Assembly: GCA_965279705.1 (NCBI GenBank)
Contig: OZ257257.1
Location: 1,054,001-1,118,000, forward strand
Length of the DNA stretch: 64,000 bases
Direction of reading: 5' to 3'
DNA from: Stagnimonas sp965279705
GTDB lineage: Bacteria > Pseudomonadota > Gammaproteobacteria > Nevskiales > Nevskiaceae
Positions 33,121-40,941 of this stretch are shown here, one piece after another; the stretch's first letter is position 1, and each line of letters opens with the position of its first letter. The position numbers and the translations under genes are program-made. The notes below the pieces were generated by a model, which saw only the letters and a program-made list of their open reading frames with translations, did no database searches and was not told the origin of the DNA.

Positions 33121-33226
33121 TAAGTGCTAGAAAAGCCGAGGCTTTTCTGGAGGAGATCATAACGAAACCCGGAAGCGAAACCCTCACCGGTTAGCTGACC
33201 GGGTTTTTTGCTTTCCGACTTTTGTT
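33091..33226 (-). ncRNA. candidate small regulatory RNA, about 136 nt
   Basis: On the minus strand a near-consensus promoter (-35 TTGACA, 17 bases, -10 TATACT) is followed about 140 bases later by an intrinsic terminator with eight T. No plausible protein is encoded between them. The predicted RNA has three stem-loops. The first closes 33206-33199 with 33172-33165 (eight pairs). The second is a perfect stem between 33148-33140 and 33137-33129. The third is the terminator hairpin. Between the first and second is an unpaired linker with CUCCUCC (33155-33149), which is complementary to Shine-Dalgarno sequences. phaR upstream has its own terminator, so this is an independent unit. I do not recognise a named RNA family. 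Confidence 0.7.
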
Positions 33227-33233
33227 GCAGTGC

Positions 33234-33262
33234 AGTATAGAGATGGAAATCTAGACTGTCAA
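33234..33262 (-). promoter_or_regulatory. strong sigma70 promoter of the candidate small RNA
   Basis: On the minus strand TTGACA (33262-33257) is an exact -35 consensus, followed after 17 bases by TATACT (33239-33234). It is the closest consensus match I found in the window. Confidence 0.85.
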
Positions 33263-33318
33263 TTTTGATGAATTCTTTAAAAGTGTAAGTAAATCAATGA
33301 TCTGAATCTTATTGTTTC

Positions 33319-33341
33319 AAAACAATGACGGGTTCGTCATT
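33319..33341 (-). terminator. probable terminator of phaR
   Basis: A perfect seven-base stem AATGACG/CGTCATT (33341-33335 with 33330-33324) with loop AACC is followed on the minus strand by GTTTTG. The T-run is short, so termination may be partial. It lies 84 bases beyond the phaR stop. Confidence 0.55.
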
Positions 33342-33424
33342 AATTTCTTTGATCTGGCTCTCAACTTTCATCGTTTTACTCAGCAATCAGCGTGCCAATC
33401 GGCCTAACCCGAGTCGTTGGCAGC

Positions 33425-33943
33425 TCAGGGCGTGCCCGATTCGTCATCACCGCGTAATAGCGGCTTGATGGCCTTGGCGCGTTCGAGGTTCTTGATGAAC
33501 TCCTTGCGCACGGCGCGCCATACCGGCAACTGCTTGTCGGCCATCTCTTTCAGCACGAGTTCTTTCAACGCCAGTACAGGCTGCTGGGCTTGGCCGAGCA
33601 TGCCGCGCAGCTGATCGGTGAAGTGATTCTGCTGTTCAGCGAACAGGCGCAGCGAAAGCTCGAGATAGCGGCTGATGCTCGACTGCATCGGGTCGCCGTA
33701 GTAGCGCACGATAAAACTGAGTAGTTCGACGCTGAAGATCGGGTTGCCGTTTTCTTCCTGCTCGGCAATCACCTGCAACAGAATGGTGCGGGTGATGTCA
33801 TCGGATGTGCGTTTGTCTTCGACTCTAAACACCACGTTTTGCAGCACGAGCTGGCGCACTTCTTCCAGCGTGATGTAGCGGCTGACCTGCGTGTCGTATA
33901 GACGCCGGTTGGGATATTTCTTGATGACGCGTACATCACTCAT
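33425..33943 (-). CDS. phaR: polyhydroxyalkanoate synthesis regulator PhaR
   Basis: PhaR proteins bind DNA and polyhydroxyalkanoate granules and repress phasin and other PHA genes. The 172-residue protein begins VRVIKKYPNRRLYDTQVSRYITLEEVRQLVL, the conserved PHB_acc_N DNA-binding region. It continues with ITRTILLQVIAEQEENGNPIFSVELLSFIVRYYGD, the PHB_acc region. The C-terminal third is helical and charged. No PHA synthase or phasin is in the window, so the regulator is detached from its probable targets. Confidence 0.93.
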   Translation of the reverse strand: MSDVRVIKKYPNRRLYDTQVSRYITLEEVRQLVLQNVVFRVEDKRTSDDITRTILLQVIAEQEENGNPIFSVELLSFIVRYYGDPMQSSISRYLELSLRLFAEQQNHFTDQLRGMLGQAQQPVLALKELVLKEMADKQLPVWRAVRKEFIKNLERAKAIKPLLRGDDESGTP

Positions 33944-33997
33944 GCTGCTTGCCGCCTAAGTTTGTTGCACTGCGGCAAGAATGCCAGAGCAAGGCCG

Positions 33998-34951
33998 CTA
34001 GGGCAAAGCGAACTCTGCGATGGTCAGAGCCATTGTGCTGACGAGATGTTGCGGATGCCAGTGTTGCAAAGCCCATTGCAAAATTGTTTCCGCACTCGCC
34101 TCTGTCAGCTCAGGCGGCGGTACAAGACGCATTGCGGCGAGGCAAAACAGCAGCTGGTTGCTGATGCTGGCGTGATCGATTGCCAGTGCAGCGGCACCGT
34201 TTTGCTTTGACAGCTTCCTGCCATCTGCTTCCAACAGAACAGGCACATGCGTGTAATCGGGTGCTGTCAGCACGAGTGCCTTGAACAAGGCCAGTTGGTT
34301 CACGGTTGCACCCAGCAAGTCTGCACCGCGCACGACTTCAGTGATGCCCATGCGGTGTTCATCCAGTGTGCAGGCCAGGTGATAGCCAATCTGGCCATCG
34401 GCGCGTCGCAGTACAAAGTCACCTGCCTCCGCGGGCATTGCGCGGCTTATTGGGCCTTGTATGCCGTCCTGCCATTGCAGCACGCCGTCGGGCACACGCA
34501 ACCGCAGCGCTGCCGGTTTATTGGCAACCGACATACGTGAGCGACAAGTGCCTGGATAAATAGGGTCATCAGGTCCGGGCAATGCAGTGGTCGTCAGCAG
34601 GGCGCGAGTACAGGTGCAGGCGTAGAGCTGGCCTTGTCGCTCAAGCTGATGCAGTGCGGCTTGGTATTGCGCTGTGTGCTCGGTTTGCCGTTCCGGTGCG
34701 CCATCCCAATACAGACCATGCGCTTCAAGCTGGTGCAGGATGGTGTCTTCAGCACCGGCGATACAGCGGGGGCGGTCCAGATCGTCGATGCGCAAATACC
34801 AGGCGCCACCCGCTTGACGCGCCGCCAGCCAACTCGCCAGCGCGGTAAACAGCGAGCCCAAATGCAGCGGGCCTGAAGGGGTTGGCGCGAACCGGCCGCG
34901 ATAGGGTGGCGTGATCAACATCACGATCGTTGACGAATCAAGGCATTCCAT
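33998..34951 (-). CDS. gluQ: glutamyl-Q tRNA(Asp) synthetase
   Basis: GluQ is a truncated glutamyl-tRNA synthetase paralogue that attaches glutamate to queuosine at the wobble base of tRNA-Asp. The protein has the catalytic Rossmann motifs RFAPTPSGPLHLGSL (HIGH-like) and KLSKQNGA (KMSKS-like). It has cysteines CACT and a later TCR that fit the zinc site, and lacks the anticodon-binding domain, as expected at about 317 residues. I chose ATG 34951, which has TAGGTG nine bases upstream; GTG 34963 and ATG 34921 are alternatives. It is often linked to dksA, which is not seen here. Confidence 0.92.
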   Translation of the reverse strand: MECLDSSTIVMLITPPYRGRFAPTPSGPLHLGSLFTALASWLAARQAGGAWYLRIDDLDRPRCIAGAEDTILHQLEAHGLYWDGAPERQTEHTAQYQAALHQLERQGQLYACTCTRALLTTTALPGPDDPIYPGTCRSRMSVANKPAALRLRVPDGVLQWQDGIQGPISRAMPAEAGDFVLRRADGQIGYHLACTLDEHRMGITEVVRGADLLGATVNQLALFKALVLTAPDYTHVPVLLEADGRKLSKQNGAAALAIDHASISNQLLFCLAAMRLVPPPELTEASAETILQWALQHWHPQHLVSTMALTIAEFALP

Positions 34952-35029
34952 ACGAATGCGCACCTAGAATATGCGGATGAAGTCCCGCGCGCTTTTAGCA
35001 CTGCGACTGCGCGCAAGGGCGCAGCGGCA

Positions 35030-35815
35030 ATGACACTGCGCGCGCTGCTGTTCGACCTCGACGGTACTCTGGCTGAGACCGAAGCGCTTGGGCATCGTCC
35101 CGCCTACAACGACGCCTTCCGCGAACTGGGATTACGCTTTCGCTGGAGCGAACGGCTCTACAAGCGCCTGCTCGAACGCCCCAGTGGCAAGGATCGCCTG
35201 CACCATTACTTGAAGCGCTACGAGCCGGAGCTGGGCGAGCACGCCGAGGCCGTGAGCGAGAGTGCGGAGGCTTGGGTGGATCATGTCCACGGGGTCAAAT
35301 CCCAGCACTTCAACCGGCGCTTGGAGGAAGGCCAAGTGCCGCTGCGGCCTGGTGTGGAGCGCCTGCTCTGTGAAGCCAGCGATGCGGGCCTGCGCCTCGC
35401 GGTGGTGAGCAATGCCAGCGCACGCAGCATCAAGTCCTTCATCAAGCATGGGCTGGGGGCGGAGCTTGCCAAGCGCATCTCGCTCATCGTCGGCGGTGAG
35501 TCTGGCTTTGCACGCAAGCCTGCGCCGGATTTGTATCGCCACGCGGTCAGCAAGTTGAAGCTGCTGCACTACGAGTGCATCGCCATCGAGGACTCCGCGA
35601 TTGGCCTCGCCGCCGCGCGCGGTGCGGGTATCCCCACTGTAATAACGCTCAATGCCGAGACGCTATCGCAGGATTTTCTCGGCGCCGCGCTCGTGCTCAA
35701 TCACTTGGGCGAGGTCGATCAGCCCGCCGCCGTACTCACCGGCCACATGGACGAACCCTGCCTCACCCTCAAAACCCTGCGCCGCATCGCGCAGCAAGCC
35801 GCGCCACGGCTTTGA
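35030..35815 (+). CDS. HAD-IA family phosphatase (CbbY/Gph-like)
   Basis: The 261-residue protein has the HAD nucleophile motif LFDLDGTLAETE at residues 7-18, a helical cap domain (about 20-95), motif II in RLAVVSNASARS near 125-136, and the motif III/IV region KPAPDLYRHAVSKL ... CIAIEDSAIGLAAARGAGIP near 160-200. These features place it with phosphoglycolate-phosphatase/CbbY-like enzymes acting on small phosphosugars. The substrate is not evident. It lies 49 bases before the FAD oxidase operon and could be part of that unit, for example acting on a glycerol phosphate; this is speculation. Confidence 0.85.
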   Translation: MTLRALLFDLDGTLAETEALGHRPAYNDAFRELGLRFRWSERLYKRLLERPSGKDRLHHYLKRYEPELGEHAEAVSESAEAWVDHVHGVKSQHFNRRLEEGQVPLRPGVERLLCEASDAGLRLAVVSNASARSIKSFIKHGLGAELAKRISLIVGGESGFARKPAPDLYRHAVSKLKLLHYECIAIEDSAIGLAAARGAGIPTVITLNAETLSQDFLGAALVLNHLGEVDQPAAVLTGHMDEPCLTLKTLRRIAQQAAPRL

Positions 35816-35863
35816 AGCGTGCGGCTGGCATACTGCGTACCGCTTAAAGACAGGGAGCAGAAC

Positions 35864-37468
35864 ATGCGGCGATGGAACGGCTGGGGTGAGACCAGCGAAC
35901 ACACTCCGCTCAGCGCGGAAGCGCGCCAATTTCTGAAAGAGCGGGTCGGGGAGTGCACGCCGAATCAGGACGTCAGCCGCGAGTCGGTGCTGTTGAACGT
36001 AACGTCCTCACGGCTTGCCGATGGCCCTTATTTCACTACCGATGCCGCCACACGCCTCGATCACTCGCGCGGCCAGAGCTATCCCGATTGGCTGGCCCTG
36101 CGTTACGGCAAGCTCGGCCCGGTGGCCGATGGTGTGGCCCTGCCCACCACCCGCGAAGAAGCCGACATCGCACTGCAAGCCGCGCTCAACATCGGCGCCG
36201 TGGTTATCCCATACGGCGGCGGTACCAGCGTGGTCGGGCATCTGCACGTGCCGCAACCGCATGCCGTGGGCGACCGGCCAGTGATCAATATCAGCCTGAA
36301 AAAGCTCAATCGTTTGAAGAACCTTGATACCCGCAACTGGCTGGCCACATTCGATGCCGGCACGCCGGGGCCGATGGTCGAGACACAGCTCAAGCAGCAG
36401 GGCTTTTTGCTGGGCCACTTTCCGCAGAGCTATGAGTATTCAACGGTGGGCGGCTGGGTGGTGACGCGCTCCAGCGGTCAGCAATCGCTGCGCTATGGAC
36501 GCATCGAGCAGATGTTGCACAGCGCGCGACTCTCGACACCGCGCGGCGTGGTGGCCATCGGCGGCTTGCCGGCATCGAGTGCCGGCCCTGACATTCGCGA
36601 GGCGCTGATGGGCAGCGAAGGCCGATTGGGACTGGTCACTGAAGCCACCGTGCGTATTCGCCCGATCCCGACGCACGAAGATTTTCATGCTGTGTTCTTC
36701 CCGTATTGGGAGGCCGGTGTCGAGGCCGCTCGCGCATTGGCGCAGTCCGATCTGGGCCTGTCGATGCTGCGGCTCTCCAACGAGATCGAGACCGAGACCC
36801 AGTTGGCGCTCGCAGGGCACGAGAAACTCATCACCTGGCTCAAGCGCTATCTCAAGATGCGCAAGATCGGCGAGCGGCCGGTAATGCTGTTGATCGGCAC
36901 CACCGGCAGCCACCGCGATGTGCTGCGCCTGAAACGCGAGGCGCTCGGCATCGCCAAACAATACAAAGGTGTGAACACTGGGCGCGCCATCGGCAAGGGC
37001 TGGGCGAAGAACCGCTTCAAGGGCCCGTATCTGCGCAACTCGCTGTGGGAGGTAGGTTACGGTGCGGATACGGTCGAGACCTGCGTGAGTTGGGCCAATG
37101 CCACCACCGCGATGCGCGCCGTCGAGGCCGCGGCGCAGAAAGTGTTCGCCAGCTTCGGCGAGCGTGCCCACTGCTTCACACACCTTTCGCATGTGTATCG
37201 CAGCGGTTGCAGTGTGTATTCCACCTTCGTGTTTCGCGCTGGTGGTGATTACGAGCGCGATCTCGAACGCTGGAAGCTGCTCAAGGCCGCGACCAGCGAG
37301 GCCATCGTTGCCAGCGGCGGCACCATCAGCCACCAGCATGGTGTCGGCCGTGATCACGCGCCCTATCTGGTGCGGGAAAAAGGCGAGTTGGGTATCGACC
37401 TCATCCGCGCGATGGCGCGTGAGTTCGACCCGCAGGGGTTGATGAATCCAGGCAAGCTGTTTCTTTGA
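35864..37468 (+). CDS. FAD-binding oxidase, alkyldihydroxyacetonephosphate-synthase-like
   Basis: The 534-residue protein starts at ATG 35864, giving MRRWNGWGETSEH, an N-terminus typical of bacterial relatives of alkyl-DHAP synthase (AGPS). It has the FAD_binding_4 segment VVIPYGGGTSVVGH near residue 110 and FSTVGGWVVTRSSGQQS-like text near 190. The C-terminal FAD-oxidase domain has HCFTHLSHVYRSGCSVYSTF and the SHQHGVGRDHAPYL segment near 487, which corresponds to the histidine-rich active site of AGPS. AGPS makes the ether bond of ether lipids. Glycolate/lactate-oxidase-like activity is the alternative. Its stop overlaps the glpD start, and glpD and an FGGY kinase follow, supporting a glycerol-phosphate context. 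Confidence 0.82.
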   Translation: MRRWNGWGETSEHTPLSAEARQFLKERVGECTPNQDVSRESVLLNVTSSRLADGPYFTTDAATRLDHSRGQSYPDWLALRYGKLGPVADGVALPTTREEADIALQAALNIGAVVIPYGGGTSVVGHLHVPQPHAVGDRPVINISLKKLNRLKNLDTRNWLATFDAGTPGPMVETQLKQQGFLLGHFPQSYEYSTVGGWVVTRSSGQQSLRYGRIEQMLHSARLSTPRGVVAIGGLPASSAGPDIREALMGSEGRLGLVTEATVRIRPIPTHEDFHAVFFPYWEAGVEAARALAQSDLGLSMLRLSNEIETETQLALAGHEKLITWLKRYLKMRKIGERPVMLLIGTTGSHRDVLRLKREALGIAKQYKGVNTGRAIGKGWAKNRFKGPYLRNSLWEVGYGADTVETCVSWANATTAMRAVEAAAQKVFASFGERAHCFTHLSHVYRSGCSVYSTFVFRAGGDYERDLERWKLLKAATSEAIVASGGTISHQHGVGRDHAPYLVREKGELGIDLIRAMAREFDPQGLMNPGKLFL

Positions 37469-38913
37469 TGCGTCTGACCGACTTAGCGCCGAGATACGAC
37501 CTCGTCATCATCGGTGGCGGCATCACCGGCGCGGGCATCTTCCGCGAGGCGTCGCGGGCGGGTGTAAGCGTGCTGCTGGTGGAGGCACGCGACTTTGCCA
37601 GCGGCACTTCGTCGTGGTCATCCAAGCTCGTGCACGGTGGCCTGCGCTATTTGCAGACCGGTGAATGGCGGCTCACGGCGGAGTCGGTGCGCGAGCGACA
37701 GCGCCTTCTGCACGAGGCACCCGACCTCGTCGAGCGGCTGGATTTTCTGCTGCCTTGCTATCGCGGCGTGCAGCCTTCGCGTGGCCTGGTGCGTATGGGT
37801 TTGTGGCTCTACGATCTTTTTGCGCGTGATGCCGCGGCACGTTCGCAGAGTCTCGATGTCGCCGCTGCACTCGCGATCACACCCCAGCTCGCCACGCACA
37901 ATCTGCTGGGTGCTTTGCAGTATCAGGACGCCCGCACCGACGACTGCCGTCTGGTCTGGCGCTTGATCGAGCAGGGCCAGCGCGATGGCGGCACCGCGGT
38001 CAATTACGTGCGCGCCGAGCAGCTCTTGCAGGCGCAGGGCCGCACCTGTGGCATGGCCCTGCGCGATGTGGAAACCGGTGACACGTGCGAAGTTGCGGCG
38101 ACTATCGTCATCAATGCCAGTGGCGTCTGGGCCGAGGGCATGCAAGGGCAGGGCATCACCGCACCCAAGCTGCGCCCGCTGCGCGGCTCGCATCTGGTTT
38201 ATCCGCACGCGCGCCTGCCGCTGCCTTGCGCCGTGAGTTTTTTCCACCCGCGTGATCGTCGCCCGGTATTCGCCTATCCCTGGCAGGGCGCGACGCTCAT
38301 CGGCACCACTGACCTCGATCACCGCGAAGATTTGTGGTCGCCCCGCATGAGCAGGCCAGAGGCGGACTATCTGCTCGAAGCCTTCGACTGGCTCATGCCC
38401 AACGTGGGCCTGAAGCTCGACGAGACGCTCAGCAGTTTCGCGGGCGTGCGCTCCATCGTCGACGACGGCGATGGCAAACCCTCATCCGCCTCGCGCGAAT
38501 CAGCGCAGTGGTCAGCCCCCGGCTTTATCGGCATCACCGGTGGCAAGCTCACCACCTTTCGCGTTACCGCGCGGCAGGTGCTGGCCGAAGCCGCCAAACA
38601 GCTGCCCGCCTTGCGACTGGCCGCAGACGATGCGCCGCTGTTCGATCACCCACGGCAGGAATCGCCTTCACAGGCACCCACGGCGCAGCAGATCGGTGCG
38701 CGCGCCAGCGAGCAGGTGCGTCATCTCGATGATTTGCTGCTGCGTCGTAGCCGCGCGGGCCTCGTGCTGCAGGATTTTGCCGAGGCGATGATCGACCCCG
38801 CACTCGCCGCCTGCCGTACTGCACTCGGCTGGGATGACGCGCGCTGCACCGCCGAGGCCGCGCAATACCGTGCCCACATGCGGCAGCAGCACAGCGTGCC
38901 CGGCAGCAACTAA
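37468..38913 (+). CDS. glpD: aerobic glycerol-3-phosphate dehydrogenase
   Basis: GlpD oxidises glycerol-3-phosphate to dihydroxyacetone phosphate at the inner membrane, passing electrons to quinone. The 481-residue protein has the FAD-binding motif DLVIIGGGITGAGIFREA near residue 11 and SSWSSKLVHGGLRYLQTGEW near 51, a GlpD hallmark. Further matches are VINASGVWAE near 212 and IGITGGKLTTFRVTA near 353. The ATGA overlap with the upstream flavoprotein suggests coupling. A TTG at 37465 in the same frame would add one residue. It could be a cluster-specific paralogue rather than the main catabolic GlpD. Confidence 0.92.
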   Translation: MRLTDLAPRYDLVIIGGGITGAGIFREASRAGVSVLLVEARDFASGTSSWSSKLVHGGLRYLQTGEWRLTAESVRERQRLLHEAPDLVERLDFLLPCYRGVQPSRGLVRMGLWLYDLFARDAAARSQSLDVAAALAITPQLATHNLLGALQYQDARTDDCRLVWRLIEQGQRDGGTAVNYVRAEQLLQAQGRTCGMALRDVETGDTCEVAATIVINASGVWAEGMQGQGITAPKLRPLRGSHLVYPHARLPLPCAVSFFHPRDRRPVFAYPWQGATLIGTTDLDHREDLWSPRMSRPEADYLLEAFDWLMPNVGLKLDETLSSFAGVRSIVDDGDGKPSSASRESAQWSAPGFIGITGGKLTTFRVTARQVLAEAAKQLPALRLAADDAPLFDHPRQESPSQAPTAQQIGARASEQVRHLDDLLLRRSRAGLVLQDFAEAMIDPALAACRTALGWDDARCTAEAAQYRAHMRQQHSVPGSN

Positions 38914-38944
38914 ACTCGCCCTCCGCACGCGCCGGAGAGCGCCT

Positions 38945-40501
38945 TTGTCATCCAACCTCTTGCTGGCGATTGATGTGGGCACCCAGAGTACGCGCGCGAT
39001 CGTGTTCGATGCCGCTGGGGCGCTGCTGGCCAAGGCGCAGATCGCGCACGAGCCGGTGCACACGGCGCCGCAGCCGGGCTGGGCCGAGCAGGACCCGATG
39101 CTCTACTGGGATGCCGTGGTCAGCGCCTGCCAGAGCCTGTGGACGCAGGGCATCGACCCGCAGCAGATCGCTGGTCTCGCCCTCACCACCCAGCGCGCGA
39201 CGATGATCTGTACCGATGCGCAGGGCAGGCCGCTGCGCCCTGCCATCGTCTGGCTCGACCAGCGCGAGTCCGCTGCGCCACCGGTGATGTCTGCTGCCTG
39301 GCGCACGGCATTCGCGCTCGCCGGGGCGGGCCCGCTCATCCGCCACGCGCAGCGCCAAGCGGAGTGCAACTGGTTGTGGCAGCACGAGCCTAAGCTCTGG
39401 CACGACACCGCCAAGTTCCTGTTTCTCTCGGGCTGGCTCTGTCATCGGCTCACGGGCGAGTTCGTGGATTCAGTCGGCTCGCAGGTGGGCTATGTGCCCT
39501 TCGACTACAAGCAGCAGCAATGGGCGGCCCCAAGCGATTTCAAGTGGCAGGCTTTTGCCGTCACACGTGATCGCCTGCCGCGACTGGTGAAGCCGGGGCA
39601 GCCGATGGGTGCGCTCACGGCCAGTGCCGCTGCCGCACTCGGCTTGCCGCCCGCCTTGCCGGTGATTGCTGCTGGTGCCGACAAGGCCTGCGAGGTGCTC
39701 GGCTGCGGTGCGGTCGATCCCCTTACGGCACAACTCAGCTTCGGCACCAGCGCCACCATCAACACGACGCAGCCGCGCTATCTCGAAGTGCAGCGTCTGC
39801 TGCCGTCCTATCCGGCGGCGATGCCGGGTGCGTGGAATACCGAGATCCAGATCTATCGCGGGTTCTGGCTGGTGAGCTGGTTCAAGCGCGAGTTCGCGCA
39901 CCGCGAAACGACGCTGGCTGCCGAGCGTGGTGTGTCGGTGGAGTCGCTGTTCGACGAACTCATCAAGGCCGTGCCGGCGGGCGCGCTCGGCCTCACCCTG
40001 CAACCGTACTGGAGCCCCGGCGTGCGCGACCCCGGCCCCGAAGCCAAGGGGGCAATCGTCGGCTTTGGCGATGTGCATACCCGCGCGCATTTCTACCGCG
40101 CCATTCTCGAAGGTCTGGTGTATGGCCTGCGCGCTGGTCGCGAGCAGATCGAAAAAAAGCTGGGGCAGCGCATCAACCGGCTGATCGTCGGCGGTGGCGG
40201 CAGCCAGAGCGATGCGGCGATGCAGATCACGGCGGATGTGTTCAATCTCGTCGCCGAGCGGCCTGTCATCTACGAGACCAGCGCGCTCGGTGCCGCCATT
40301 AACTGTGCAGTCGGCTTGGGTCTGCATAAAGACCACGCCACTGCCGTGCTGGCCATGTGCAAGCCCGGCCAGCAATTCACCCCCAACCCTGAAGCCGCAC
40401 GCACCTACGACGCGCTCTATCGCGGCGTCTATCGCGAGCTGTATCCCCGCCTCAAACCGCTCTACGAGCGCATCCGAAAAATCACCGGCTATCCCGCATA
40501 A
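38945..40501 (+). CDS. FGGY-family carbohydrate kinase
   Basis: The 518-residue kinase starts with TTG 38945, preceded by GGAGAG five bases upstream. A much longer frame from 38834 overlaps glpD and was rejected. It shows LLAIDVGTQSTRAIVFDAAG (phosphate 1), WLDQRES, SFGTSATINTTQ and the C-terminal NRLIVGGGGSQSDAAMQITADVF (adenosine motif). These are the ribulose/xylulose/glycerol kinase (FGGY) signatures. The adjacent glpD makes glycerol or dihydroxyacetone a plausible substrate, but the active-site residues that define GlpK were not checked by alignment. Confidence 0.88.
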   Translation: MSSNLLLAIDVGTQSTRAIVFDAAGALLAKAQIAHEPVHTAPQPGWAEQDPMLYWDAVVSACQSLWTQGIDPQQIAGLALTTQRATMICTDAQGRPLRPAIVWLDQRESAAPPVMSAAWRTAFALAGAGPLIRHAQRQAECNWLWQHEPKLWHDTAKFLFLSGWLCHRLTGEFVDSVGSQVGYVPFDYKQQQWAAPSDFKWQAFAVTRDRLPRLVKPGQPMGALTASAAAALGLPPALPVIAAGADKACEVLGCGAVDPLTAQLSFGTSATINTTQPRYLEVQRLLPSYPAAMPGAWNTEIQIYRGFWLVSWFKREFAHRETTLAAERGVSVESLFDELIKAVPAGALGLTLQPYWSPGVRDPGPEAKGAIVGFGDVHTRAHFYRAILEGLVYGLRAGREQIEKKLGQRINRLIVGGGGSQSDAAMQITADVFNLVAERPVIYETSALGAAINCAVGLGLHKDHATAVLAMCKPGQQFTPNPEAARTYDALYRGVYRELYPRLKPLYERIRKITGYPA

Positions 40502-40530
40502 TTCGCACCGCACCGAACACTACAAACGCC

Positions 40531-40941
40531 ATGAACATCGACACTGCCGCCCAGTTCTCCGCCGTCTACGCCGAAGCCGCCATTGCCTATCTCGAAACCC
40601 AGATCCCCCAGGCAGTGCTCTGGTACGAGGACGAAGAACGCTGGGATTTCCGCCCCGGCGACGAAGAGATCGAGCCTTCGCTGGTGGCCTTCGTGCTGGA
40701 GCACGGTTGGGACGGCCAGCTCACGCTCGACGCCACCATCGACGTGGATGACGACGATTACAACTCCATCGAGCTGCGCGACGAGATCGAGTTGCAAATG
40801 ATGGACGAAGGCATTGCCAAGGCCTTCATCGAAAACCTGAGTGAACACCGCGAGCGCCTTGCCGACGGCGACGAGGACGAAGACGAAGACGACCATAAAT
40901 CGGCATACGAGGAGAGAGACGATGGTGAGGGGGATTCCTGA
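40531..40941 (+). CDS. small acidic protein of unknown function
   Basis: The 136-residue protein starts at ATG 40531, 29 bases after the kinase gene. It is very acidic, with a run DEDEDEDD near the C-terminus and many Asp/Glu elsewhere, and has no signal peptide or membrane segment. Its ORF overlaps the start of the serine hydrolase gene by 20 bases. I do not recognise the family. The regular codon usage and the SD-like spacing of the downstream start within its 3' end support it as a real gene. Confidence 0.65.
   Translation: MNIDTAAQFSAVYAEAAIAYLETQIPQAVLWYEDEERWDFRPGDEEIEPSLVAFVLEHGWDGQLTLDATIDVDDDDYNSIELRDEIELQMMDEGIAKAFIENLSEHRERLADGDEDEDEDDHKSAYEERDDGEGDS

Noticed and set aside
32984..33187. 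67-codon minus-strand frame over the small RNA region
   Set aside because: It crosses the terminator stem and T-run of the candidate small RNA and has no ribosome-binding site.
33165..33209. Plus-strand terminator-like hairpin ending in six T
   Set aside because: No plus-strand transcript is expected here because pnp has its own terminator at 32937-32965. The same stem is better explained as the first hairpin of the minus-strand RNA.
40841..40921. Upstream extension of the serine hydrolase
   Set aside because: It overlaps the acidic gene by 101 bases and adds a low-complexity Thr/Arg stretch; ATG 40922 has a good ribosome-binding site.
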